From positions 6,580,587 to 6,644,586 of the forward strand of contig CM053326.1 of assembly GCA_028583605.1 (NCBI GenBank): a DNA stretch of 64,000 nt. The letters are read 5' to 3'. A model generated the notes under the pieces. That model saw only the letters and a list, made by a program, of their open reading frames with translations, was not told where the DNA came from and made no database searches. This document shows, one piece after another, positions 1 through 10,700 of this stretch; the first letter of the stretch is position 1; each line of letters starts with the position of its first letter. The position numbers and the translations under genes are program-made. Source of the DNA: Dastarcus helophoroides. Lineage: Eukaryota > Arthropoda > Insecta > Coleoptera > Bothrideridae.

Positions 1-2260
1 AATTTTGAGGAATTCATCTTTGAAAAAAAGCGAAGTTTTGAATAGTTAAAATTTAAAAGATCGAAGCAATAGTCAAACATTTTTTAAAAAACTAGGAATT
101 TTTAAAAATTTAAATTTTGGAAAATATTCAAATATTTTAAAAAAGTCAAAACTTTCAAAAAAGTCACAATTTCAGGAAACAAGTTCACAATTTGAAAAAG
201 AAAAAGATATTTTCAGAGAAATTCGGATATTTAAAAGAATAGAAAAATTCGAAATTTTGCAACATAATCGAGCATTTCAAAAAAAATTGGCATTTTAAAA
301 AAATATGACGCTTTAGAAAAATCGAAATTCTCAAACAAGGATTCAAATATTAAAAAAACCAAAATTTTCAAAAAAAAAAAATCGAAAGTTTGCAAAACGT
401 CGAAATCTTGAAAAATAATACAAATTTAAAAAATATTCCACATTTTTAAAAATCAAACTATTCAAAGAGTTAAAATATTTAAAAATTTCAAATTTTAAGA
501 AAAGGTAAATTTTGAAAAATGTCGAAACTTTAAATAACTAACATTTTTAAAATAATTTAGATTTCAAAAATTTTACATTTTTAAAAAGTACGAACTTTCA
601 AAGAGTAGAAATTTTTAAAAAATGTCGAAATTTTCAAAAAATATCAAGAATTTAAGAGAGCTAAATTATAGAAAAAATGTAAATAACTAACTAAAGAAAT
701 TCGGATATTTAAAAGAATAGAAAAATTCGAAATTTTGCAAAAATGTGAAATTTTCAAAAAAATTTGGCATTTTAAAAAATATGAGCTTTAGAAAATCGAA
801 TTTTCAAAACAAGGATTCAAATATAAAAAATCAAATTTTCAACAAAAAAAATCGAAAGTTTAGCAAAACGTCGAAATCTTGAAAAATAATACAAATTTAA
901 AAAAATATCCACATTTTTAAAAATCAAACTATTCAAGAGTTAAAATATTAAAAATTCAAATTTTGAGAAAAGGTAAATTCTGAAAAATATCGAAACTTTA
1001 AATAACTAACATTTTTAAAATAATTTAGATTTTAAAAATTTTACATTTTTAAAAAGTACGAACTTTCAAAGAGTAGAAATTTTTAAAAAATGTCGAAATT
1101 TTCAAAAAATAGTCAGAATTTAAAAGGGCTAATTATAGAAAAAATGTAAATAACTAACATTTTCAAAATAATTAGCTTTCAAAAATTCTACATTTTTAAA
1201 AAAGTACGAACTTTCTCAAAGAGCGGACATTTTTAAATAAAGGTCGAAATTTTCAAACAATGTCAAGAATTTAAAAGGGCTAAATTACAGACAAAAATTT
1301 AAGTCTTACATTTTTAAAATAATTTAGCTTTTAAAAAGTCTACATTTTCAAAAAAAGACGATCTTTCAAAGAGTGGAAATTTTTAAAAAATGTCGAAATT
1401 TTCAAATAATGTCAAAAATTTAAAAGGGCTAAATTATAGAAAAAATTTAAACTTGGTCATTGGTCGAACTGTAAACAAAAGTCGAAATTAAAAAAAAAAG
1501 ATAACTTTTCAAAAAATGGAAATGCGGAAAAATTGTCGAAATTTTCCAAAAAAAATCCAAATTTTGGAGAAAAATGTAAACTTTGAAAAATCGAAATTGT
1601 CAAAAGGAAATATGTTTTCAAAAAGTAAAACTTTTAAAAAAATTCCAAATTTAAAAAAGATCGAGATTTTAAAAAAATAAACATTTTGAAAGTAGAAAAT
1701 ATTAAAAGGTTGAAAGTCTTAAAATGATAGTCCAGATTTTGAAAAAAAGTCGAATTTTGTGAAAAACAAAAATTATATAGATTTTGAAATTGAAATCAGG
1801 GGAAAGTCGAAAATTTTGAACTTGTTTTGAAAATTTAGACTTCTTTGGTAATTTCAATTTTTTCAAAATTTAGAAATCTTCGGATTAAAATTTAGCAAAA
1901 TGACGAAATCTTTGACATGGTTGAAACTTTGAAAAGTCGAACGTTTTTAAGGAAGCAAAGATTTTGAAAAAAGTCGTAATTTTAATAAAAAAGTTGTACT
2001 TTTAGAATAAAAATGTTATTTCGAAATAAATTCAACCATTTGAAAAATTCGACATCATTTTCACAAACAGTCGAAATTAAAAAAAAATTGATATTTGGAA
2101 AAAATCGAAATTTTCACAAGGCAAAGAAGTTGAAGGTTCGAAAGTAAAAAGTTTCAAGTGTTTTCAAAATAATTTTGGAAAATTTTGGAAAAAAATGAAA
2201 TTTAAACAGACGAATATTTCAAACAAAAAATAGAAATTTTCAAAAAATGTCAAAATTAAT
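1..2260. repeat. A-rich degenerate array with TCGAAATTTTCAAAAA units
   Basis: The + strand is a long run of imperfect short units built around TCGAAA, TTTTCAAAAA and ATTTTTAAAAA, with almost no G outside GTCGAAA. No frame is open for any length. The array runs off the left edge, so its full length is unknown. Similar arrays occur at 8100-11900, 17880-21440 and 37240-39560. The last two lie inside elements with inferred hAT-like ends, so this block may be the interior of another such element. Its right end fades into ordinary sequence near 2260 and I see no terminal inverted repeat there. Confidence 0.8.
218..1450. repeat. Higher-order tandem repeat: ~480-bp unit twice, ~150-bp subunit four times
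   Basis: A block starting at about 218 (AAATTCGGATATTTAAAAGA) reappears almost verbatim from about 698 to 1165, with small indels. Inside each block a subunit starting TAACTAACATTTTTAAAATA and ending near CTAAATTATAGAAAAAATG begins at about 535 and 1003, then repeats at about 1151 and 1302. The arrangement shows that segments of the degenerate array were duplicated after the short units had already diverged. Confidence 0.75.
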
Positions 2261-2604
2261 AATGATTCATATAACACGTTAACGGAAGAAGTGGCCGTGG
2301 CAACATTGAATGGGACCGGATGCAATATTACCTAGTAAAATGATAAAATGTAAAAAAAATGATGATTAGAATTGCAATTAAAACGAAACCTATAGGATTG
2401 TTTTGTTGGTTCAAAGAACCTCAAGTTAGAAAAAATAATCGAAATCGTTAGAACTGTTTCGAAGAAAATATAAACATAAAAAATATATTTCAAAATTACG
2501 CGCCTTTTTATTTCTCCAAACAATGCCAATTACATAATCGATGCGATGCCGGTTATTACTGGTACTCGTCTTGTGATGTCACGATTACCATAATCGGCAG
2601 CGTT

Positions 2605-2623
2605 GTACTCGTCAAACGAGTAC
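2605..2623. repeat. Perfect 8-bp hairpin GTACTCGT-CAA-ACGAGTAC
   Basis: The two 8-nt arms are exact reverse complements with a 3-nt loop. It lies in a slightly GC-richer patch (2540-2640) upstream of the truncated X repeat. No terminator or gene context is visible, so no function is assigned. Confidence 0.6.
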
Positions 2624-2668
2624 TTGTACGTCTAATCGGACGATGCCGTACTCATTCTTACAGGTTTC

Positions 2669-2766
2669 TAATCCACACCAATTTGATCCCTTATATTTTT
2701 TTCGTATTTTTAAAAATAAGCGAGATAGGCTATGAGTCAATATATGATCAATAACCCTGTACATCC
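2669..2766 (+). repeat. Interspersed repeat X, truncated copy 1
   Basis: The segment running from CACCAATTTGAT through TATATTTTTTTCGTATTT to ATATATGATCAATAACCC matches the reverse complement of 25834-25910 and the pieces at 33080-33110 and 35839-35891. It stops matching upstream of CACCAATTTG, so only about the last 100 bp of X is present. The identity of X is unknown. Its ends (GGGTGTCCC in the full copies, CCCTGTAC here) recall short inverted termini of a non-autonomous DNA element. Confidence 0.6.
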
Positions 2767-5239
2767 AATTAGAAGTGAAATTTAAATTTTTTAGTAACAT
2801 GCTTTCCACGAAAACCTCTGCTTCTGTAGAAAATAAATGTAAGCTTTTTTAGGAAAACTTTAATATGCCTGATATGAAATAACGTTGAGGTTTCTGTGAA
2901 AATCTTTGTAGTAATTTTCCTTCTACCAAATAATAAAAAGTTTGTAATAAGGCAAACGTTACATTTATATGCTGCAAGGTATGAATAAAGCTCCTTGAAG
3001 TTTTCCTCAAAGTAGTCGGTGTTGTGTTGATTTTAGATTAATATTTTCCGCAAACTAAAGAAGCCAAGTTCAAATTAAATTACGATCGAATAGTAGGCCG
3101 AGAAATATATACAGGAAAAGTTTCCTAGGTTTGCATTTTAAGCGGCAAATATAAGAAAAGTTGAGAAAATACTGAAAGTACAAACTGGAAAACGAACACG
3201 ATGAAGGAAAGGTTTCTTTCTGAACCTAAAAGAAGTATAAGTATTTTAAAAACAAGTTCCGCTCTCTTTGATGCTTCCAGCGAAGGATATCAAATATGCA
3301 TGTCTGAAATAATGAAATCAGCCCACAATAAAAGGTAGCTCCTAAATTTTCACGAAGCAATTTTTATAAGCCGGTAAAAGGTTTCTGATAGTCGAATCGA
3401 TAAAACCTCCACAAAAAAATATATCCGCGATTTAGTGAGCTGATGGAGAAATAAGGTTGATAGGCAACAGGGTTGCTAGATTGTCAGTTTTAACAAATGA
3501 TACACCTCACCTCGTTTTACAGATATTGACGCACGTTTAATGAACTTTAATTGCTTTTTGAAACACTTCTTCTACTCAATAAACCGCGCCATATATCATC
3601 ACTAATAGGCGTTCGATGAGATAAGTACGATTTAATTCAATCTCGCCTCTTCATGTCTGATGGTCTATTTTAAAATTAATAGTTGGCATCAACAAAATAC
3701 CAGGTTCATGCTAAAACTCATTGTTAGGTAAAACTTAAATGCGCATGAATAAAGTAAGCTTTAAAAATTCTCAAATAATGGACAATTAAAAGCAGCAATG
3801 TGGGTTTACTTCCGAGTAATTATTACTTGGTCGAAACTAAAAGTGATCAAAAACTGATTTATCGATCGAAAATTTTGAAGAAATGTATTTGGAATCAAAA
3901 ATGACCCTTATGCATAAAACTAATCTAATTCTTTGAAAAGGTATTTAACAGACACCATCGATTACCCACTGGTCCTCAAAAGTACTGTGGTGAGTCGAGT
4001 TCTACTAAACTGTTCTATTTCTAATTGAATTTTATTCAATATTTTCTTAGAAATATTAGATCTACAAAGATTGTATTATAAAAAAAAATTCTTTGTAACA
4101 TAACGTTTTGCGTGAGAAACAGATTTCTTAGCGTTCACAAATTAGATAAGGGTTATTTGTTAGGCCTGGTTTGTTTCAAGCACAGATACCTAAACTGAGT
4201 AAAATAACATGTTAGTTTTGAAGGACCGCTGAAAAGTAGAGTAATAAATAAGGGTAAGTGCCGATAACGGAGACCGTAGCAAATATCTCGGCAAGACCAT
4301 GTGGTGTTAGACTGGAGGAATTTTACGTTCAAAAAACGCCCTTATAAACACATACAATTATAAGTTATTTAAATTTCAATTATCGAAGTAAAACTTGCAA
4401 GATAAAGGGGCGACATTATTCAAAAGGGGTTTGCAGCTTGATATGCACTTTAAGAATCCTTTTCAAAATTTATTTAAGGGTTAATTTGGATTAGAAATAT
4501 TTAAATTAGTAAAAATTCTGCATCCTCATGCCCTCTAGCGAGATGCAGAGGATGTCTTTTGGTCCCCAGAAGTTAAGGGTAGGGGAAGAAAAACTTAAAG
4601 CACCGTAAAGAAGTTACAGAGTAGTCAAGAACTAAACTTCGATGAAATTAGTTTAAAAATTATGGTCAACTTCGGAACTTATAAAAAAACGAGTACGGAA
4701 TACGAGAGTTAAAAAAAAATACTTCTGTTTGTGCTAATCAACGTGAATGAACACAAAAAAAACAATTTCTGTTCAACGTGAAGTTCTTGTGCCATTTGTG
4801 TGAGGTTTGCTACGGGATAAATAGGCAAGTAAATTTTTAAATTATCCGATGATTTTATTTGATGGTTTTCGCTCTTATATGATTTAATTAACTTTTCCTA
4901 AAATTTGAGAGATACTTGTTCCTAATTTTGATCAATATGGGGTTGGGGGGCGTACACAAAAAAAAGGAATTTAAAAATTCCACAACAAACCGAATGAATG
5001 AGAAAGTCGTTGTTAGAAAATTATTATAGGGCCAAGAACCCTACCGCTGACTGGTGCAACTACCAGTCTCAGTAAAAAAAAGGGAGAGAGAAAAAAAAAC
5101 AAACACAAAGAGAATAGGAAGAAAAAAAAAAGACAAAAACAAATAAAGCAGATTTGCTTCGAGAATCTTCTATTTTCTTAAGGCCGTTCTTCGATGTTCT
5201 GCTGTTGGAAACTGAGTTTCCAGGGGTTCAAAAAATCGA

Positions 5240-5580
5240 TAACACCCATCACCGCAGGCTCGGTAACTGACAGCAGGCATCTATATTAGGATTTGCTGAT
5301 GATGTACTGTAAGTTCTCGAAACGTGAAAAACAAAGAAAACCGGAACCGGTGTTGTAAGAAGGTTGTCTGAAGAACCTTCCAGACATAGACAAAGTCCCA
5401 ACACATGTGAACCCCTGGGTGTGCTCCGCGGGAACGTACGCCTTAACACCCTAGAAGGAGTAGTAACCTCTTCTGGTTCTTGTTCTGGTGTACTCGCCCG
5501 GTCTGCCTTATCCGTGGGTCCCCTCATCGGTTACACGTCCAAAAAAATAGGACCCCCTATATAGGCCACGGAGAATTACA
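5240..5580 (+). repeat. GC-richer patch, possibly a Penelope-type terminal region
   Basis: This patch stands out from its AT-rich surroundings in base composition. At about 5295-5326 it has a CTGATGATG ... CTCGAAACGTG arrangement. That resembles the hammerhead-like core at the ends of the clearer Penelope-like copies in this window (10645, 42240). A TATATA motif lies at about 5556-5563. Short frames overlap it on both strands (5249-5527 minus, 5364-5564 plus) but match nothing I recognise. It could equally be a solo LTR or unrelated host DNA. Confidence 0.3.
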
Positions 5581-6921
5581 ACACCGCGCGTCGCGATCGC
5601 GAAGCTTTTGCAAAATTACTAATCTATAGTCGCATGCCTAGATTTACTGTCAACATAAATTTACTAACGTAGGCGGACGAGCAGTATCAGCATCAGCTCT
5701 CGTTAGGGAAATGTTTTGACGAAAGGAATGAGAACTTCTTGCCAGTTTCTAATTTTAATTTAAATGTTTTTTTTTGTGCTAAGTCAAGCCACTTTCTAAG
5801 CCAGAAAAAACGCCCTTCAATTAGAACAGTAGCCGTAGAAGTAGATGGAGGGTTGGAAGGGAAATTCGGCTCAGAAAGTTTCTACGAAATCTGAACAATA
5901 TTTCTAGTCTATTTTATGACGCTGGTTTGAGTTCGAGTGATTGAGTTTGGTATGAGAAAAACAGAAAACAAACAAAGGAACAAGTTAACAAAGGAAAGAA
6001 AGAAAGAGTGAGAGAACGAGAGATGTGTAAGATTGAATCAACATTTATAAATTTGATTTATTACGATAAATCACAACTTCATTTCCAAGCTTGAGCTCCA
6101 TTTTCTCGTAGCATTATCCTTTGGATATTGTTAGCTCAAAGCTTTAATAGGAAACTGTATGCTATGTGAAGTATGCTTGAATTAAGAAGCGACAAAAACA
6201 CAAAAGAATTGGGGAATAAAACAGACACCTGAAAATAGTTTGAGAACCTCTGTGTACAAACTAACCAGCGAACGCCCACCGATAATCAGGTACAAAGTTA
6301 GCTGCATTTGGTTTGAAAACCTTCGAGTACAAACTAAATGGCTCAGCTGGGGAAAATATTGCGATTATTAGGGTTAAAATAAACTTTGGGAAATTAATAA
6401 CCGACGCACCATATACGAGCGAAAGAGTTAGACAAAGAATGTCAGATTACTTGTGCTTAATGAATTCTCTTCATTTTCTAAAGAAATATTTCTCTCGGAT
6501 CTGTGTCCAGCAAATTTAAACAAGTTGAAACAAACAGGTTCACTTTTATTTTGTTGTATTATGTTTAAGAACACTTGAAAATCACAAACTTGAAATTTTG
6601 TTGATTTATTTTTTGACCAATTGTAATAAAACGTTGAGGTCAATTGTTGTTTGAATTTGATAACACTTCCCTGTCGACTCTACGAGCTGGAGTTACAATT
6701 TATTGGAATAAAATAAATTTAAACACAACGTAGACAAATTGGGTCCGAAAATCGAAAGTAAATTTTTCTTAGAAATTTTTTTTAAAAGATGAGCAAAATT
6801 CGACAATTTTGAAAAACTATATACAATCACTGGTTATGGTCACAACCGGCTGGCTGCTCATCACAGTACCTTTGTGTAAATAATAATTTTGAAAGGAATT
6901 AAGCAAAAATGTGTAATTACC
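5581..6921. other. No gene seen
   Basis: Intergenic DNA with short frames only. A 23-bp imperfect direct repeat (GAGAACCTCTGTGTACAAAC versus AAAACCTTCGAGTACAAAC) occurs at about 6242 and 6316, about 75 bp apart. No RNA gene or promoter could be supported. Confidence 0.6.
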
Positions 6922-7515
6922 GAGTCATCAGTAAGGTAAAACCCTGTATGTCCCATAATTTTTTTTTATAACAATTATATTTTTGGTACAAAGAAACATT
7001 AGCATATGATGCACATCTTAAAATTATTTTTTACTATATAGGATGAAGATATATGCAGCGTGCATTAAAGTTGACTGTTTTATGGAAACCTTGCATATTT
7101 TTGCATATTTGAATTTGCCAGGAAATGCCGACTAAAAGGATTTTAAACAATAGGAGTCCGAATTAGGAGTTTCTGAGATTTTAACGAACCAACATGAAAA
7201 TTGACGGTGTTTTAGAATTTCGTCAGGAAGATGGTTTTAGTATTTTATCTTGAAAAATGCTCTAATTTTATTTAAATTGCATTTGTTTTATAGTCTGATT
7301 ATGAAAGACAAAATAACATTTTTCTGAAAAATCAAATGGAATACTTTGCACAGTAATTTTCACATTTGTTAAGAAACAATTAAGCTTTGTGCACTACTCT
7401 GTACATGTATAATTTTAAAATATGCCTCTCCCACTAGTGTACTTTTGTACCGAAAAGATTTTTATTATCCAAGAAATTCGTAGCTCTCCAGTGCTTCACC
7501 GTACTAATGACTCAC
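6922..7515. mobile_element. Possible non-autonomous DNA element (MITE-like)
   Basis: An inverted match frames about 594 bp. The left end GAGTCATCAGTAAGGTAAAA corresponds to the reverse complement of the right end, GAGTCATTAGTACGGTGAAG. About 18 of 22 positions agree. The interior has no open frame of note. I could not define a target-site duplication, so the boundaries are approximate and the call is tentative. Confidence 0.4.
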
Positions 7516-7937
7516 CCCGTATATGTTATTGTTTATTTGTTTCCCTCACCTTGCTGAATAAGGCAACATAACCACATATCCAAGGTTACCGGATATAGAG
7601 CGTTGTATTTTTCAAGAAAAAATATTAAATAAACATTCTGGGTTAGGCTTCATTTTTAGGTGAATTTGCGGTGAAATGAACAGCAACGTTGTTGATCCCA
7701 CAACCTTGAATCTGATAACTGAAACTTCTGTAGAAAGAATATTTGTGTAGAGCTGGGTAAAAGGATTCAATTGAATAAAACACATGAAAACAGTTTAGCG
7801 ATGAATGTTCTCCAAAATGTTACAAAGTGGTACGCCAAGCATAAAATATAATTTTAAATTGAGGGACCAGAGCAAAGTTTAAAATATTATTGTTATCCGT
7901 AACCTTGTCGGGGTAGATATTGAATATAAGGTAATCA

Positions 7938-8090
7938 GTAAAAAACGGATTTTAGGCACAATCAAGTAAGCTAAAAAGATGCATAAAATGTCAAATTAAG
8001 CAAAAACGAATAGCTAAAGAACGCATCAAAAAAGCAAAATTGTCTCAGAAAGGAACTAAAAGGTCAAAATCATAATTACCAAAAAAAGGC
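7938..8090 (-). repeat. Segment homologous to the right subterminal region of the 36829-39921 element
   Basis: The stretch GGCACAATCAAGTAAGC ... AAAACGAATAGCTAAAGAACG aligns with the reverse complement of about 39640-39760. Blocks such as GCACAATCAAG and AGCTAAAGAACGCA are identical. It therefore belongs to the same family in the opposite orientation. The expected terminal inverted repeat about 170 bp further left is not recognisable, so this copy looks truncated. A CAGGGCCGTAG end-like motif at 8091 may be a second, unpaired terminus. Confidence 0.55.
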
Positions 8091-9193
8091 AGGGCCGTAG
8101 TCAAGAATCTTATGAAAGAAGCTTAAAATTTATTACAAAAATTACTCGAAAAAAGAACAATATTGAAAAGGCAAACTTTGAATTGTGAGAAATACGTCGA
8201 AATTTCGAAATAACTTAAAACTTTATAAGAAATGTTGAAAAGTCGAAATCGCAAAAATACACATACAAGACCAAAAGTTCCACCAAAGGAAGAAATTTTG
8301 AGTTTTTAAGTAAACTACTAGGGAAAAAAGATGACAATTAAAATCGAATTTTTGACAAAAACCTCGAAAGTTTATATTAAAATACAAATTTTCCTGAACT
8401 TTCGAGTCTAAAACCGAAATTCGTTCTTACAAAATAAATAAGAATTATGAAAGGAAAGTCCTTATTTAAAAATAAAACAAAACATTTGTATCTATGTAAA
8501 TTGAAAATTTCGAAGGTCAAAATTTTGGGATTAGAATCAAAATTTAAAAATGAAATCAAAATCCATGGCTCAAAATTAGGAGTATAAAGTAATAGTTTTA
8601 AGAAAAAAGTTAAATATGGAATTTGGCATTTTGAGAAAAAAGAAAATTTGACAAAATAGAAATAATAAAAACTGTCTTGAAATCTTAATAAAAAAAGACA
8701 TTTCGGTTTGAAATTGGAAAATAAATAAACATGTCAAAAGTAAACCCAAAGTTTGAAGTTTAAAATAAAATTTTTAACAAGATAATTACAGCTTAAAAGC
8801 TTAAATTTTTCGAAATTATTGTTATTATTTGAATTTCAAGTCAAAATGAAAAAAAAAACATTTTTTGAGTTTGGAATCAAATATTTCGAGAAGAAAGACA
8901 AAATTTTAAGATTAAAGCAAAACTTTCGATGTTAAAAGGCCAAAATTTTAAGTTTAAGTTCAGAATTTTACGAATAAACTCGAGGGTTTGCGACTAAGGC
9001 AGGAAACCGTGCCAAATTAAGAAGTGTTTACTTAAAATTTTGAGGAAATTGACTTGTAGATTATACTTACGATATTTAGAGGAAGCATATGTATTTTCAA
9101 ATTGGGAAATATTTAAAATTTCGAGTTTATTCTCGAATTTTCACCATAAACCTTGTAATTTTTACTTTAAACTTAAATATTTAATTCTTTTAT

Positions 9194-9639
9194 TTTTTTT
9201 TCAATTTATTTAACACTTCTTCGGCCCAGTTTGGAAATATTTAAATTTTTCTGGATTGTTGACAATTTTCTAAACAGTTTTTGAAATGCGACTACGTGAT
9301 ATTTAAATTTATTGAAAACGTCACTTCATGACAGTTAACAAATTAAGAGGTTAGTTTATTTTACATATAATAGGAATAATGAAAAATATGAGACCAAAAA
9401 ATTGGATATGGAAAAAATAAAAATTTTGTTTTTTTGATAAATTAGGAAAATATAAAAAATACATAAAAAGGTTGTAGCACTAACCTCTTAATTTGTGAAC
9501 TGTCATGAAGTGACGTTTTCAATAAATTTAAATATCACGTAGTCGCATTTCAAAAACTGTTTAGAAAATTGTCAACAAACCAGAAAAATTTAAATATTTT
9601 CAAACTTGGCCGAAGAAATGTTAAATAAATTGAAAAAAA
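9194..9639. repeat. Long inverted repeat (~160-bp arms, ~125-bp loop)
   Basis: The left arm (9194-9354), with TCAATTTATTTAACACTTCT near its outer end, is the near-perfect reverse complement of the right arm (9480-9639). The arms share, for example, GCGACTACGTGATATTTAAA and CATGACAGTT with only scattered differences. The transcript would fold into a hairpin of about 160 bp. It may be a foldback-type MITE. No convincing target-site duplication was found, because the outer flanks are themselves low-complexity. Confidence 0.8.
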
Positions 9640-10297
9640 CATAATATTTCCGGTCAATAAGGGTCTACCATGAAGAATTTAATTCTTTCCCACAAATTTT
9701 GACTTTTAAATTTGGGATTTCGTTTAAAGCTTACACTTTTTAAAAAAAGTCAACATTCTAAGATTTAAAGACGAAAATTCGAGAAAAAAAACCACTATTT
9801 CAGGATTAAATCTGAATTTACGAACATTTTATTTAAATAATTTAAACTTTTCCCTTTTTTGTGGAGCGGACTGGTCCTTGGTTACTTCAAAAATTAAAAA
9901 ACAAATGTTGTCCCCTGAAACTAATAAAGATTAAAAAACACAACAAATGTGGCTCTAAGGCGTTTCGATAGGCAAGCATCATCTTCAGAGAGATATATTT
10001 CTCTTGATTTCAGGGAACCAGATTTGTATTTCAGATAAAAAATTTTTTGAAATTTCTGTTTGTTTTTTATTCGAAATTTCCACCTTATATACAAAATGTT
10101 TTAAAAAATATTGAATTTTGCAGTATAAAAATTTAATGCTTAAACTGTGCATTGGAAAAAAATTTAAATTTCATTTGTAATAATCTTTTTAAAATTATTT
10201 AAAATTAAAGTTTAAATACGGTACTTTAAAAATTGAAATACACATCTTGTTTCCTAAAACCAAGAAAGATTAAAAAATACAACAGAGGTTATTCTAA

Positions 10298-10504
10298 ATG
10301 AGCTGCTCTAAAAGAACTGAGAAGTCAAGTGTGGCTCAACATACTTTTGAGTTAAATCATAGGATAGATAATAATATTGAACTGTTAAGAGTAGTAAATA
10401 AGAATTCTATGTTAAATGCTTGTGAAAGCTTAGCCATCCATAAGGCTGGAGACAACCTTATGAATGGTTGTGCTGAGCCTTTAAGCCACTCATCTCTTTT
10501 ATAG
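10298..10504 (+). pseudogene. Penelope-like ORF, C-terminal fragment
   Basis: About 68 residues align by eye with the distal part of the frame at 16964-17449. Both contain RIDNN, LLRVVNK, LNACESLAIHKAGDN and MNGCA. In intact elements this segment follows the GIY-YIG catalytic motif. That motif, the reverse transcriptase and any proper start are missing here, so this is a dead fragment. The stop at the end is probably the natural end of the protein, because the terminal non-coding region begins shortly after. Confidence 0.7.
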
Positions 10505-10639
10505 CATAGTACATAGTTAAGGATGATAGATAAGGAATTGTGACACTACGACGTGTATGATGCGCGTTCGGATGCGGTCGATCATGCACAAAGTGAATAT
10601 TTTTAGTATATAAGGGTTAATTTTAGGATAAGGTGTTAG

Positions 10640-10700
10640 TATCTCACTGAAGATGATAACTTGGCTATCGAAACCCGTTTGAGCAACCTCTGTTGTGTTT
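10640..10700 (+). ncRNA. Hammerhead-ribozyme-like motif in Penelope-like terminal region
   Basis: The sequence reads CTGAAGATGATAAC, then CTTGG, then CTATCGAAAC. That matches the conserved hammerhead core elements CUGANGA and GAAA, separated by a short potential stem II (GATA/TATC). Hammerhead motifs are known in the terminal repeats of Penelope-like elements. A reverse-strand relative lies at about 9965-9997. A more decayed one lies at about 17480-17515, where CTGA has become CTCA. No folding or activity was computed, and helix III is not defined here. Confidence 0.4.

Larger units (their letters stand above)
2261..5239. other. No gene seen; AT-rich intergenic DNA
   Basis: All frames are short. 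It contains a small perfect hairpin at 2605-2623 and a truncated copy of interspersed repeat X at about 2669-2766. A short GC-mixed patch near 4930-5060 has no recognisable product. Poly-A/purine runs lie near 5075-5145. Confidence 0.6.

Noticed and set aside
1..2260. CRISPR-like array
   Set aside because: Units are degenerate and variable in length with no distinct spacers, and the window is clearly eukaryotic.
5249..5564. Overlapping frames on both strands in the GC-rich patch
   Set aside because: Two antisense frames over the same bases with no domain are expected in GC-richer DNA with few stops. The patch is better explained as a repeat end.
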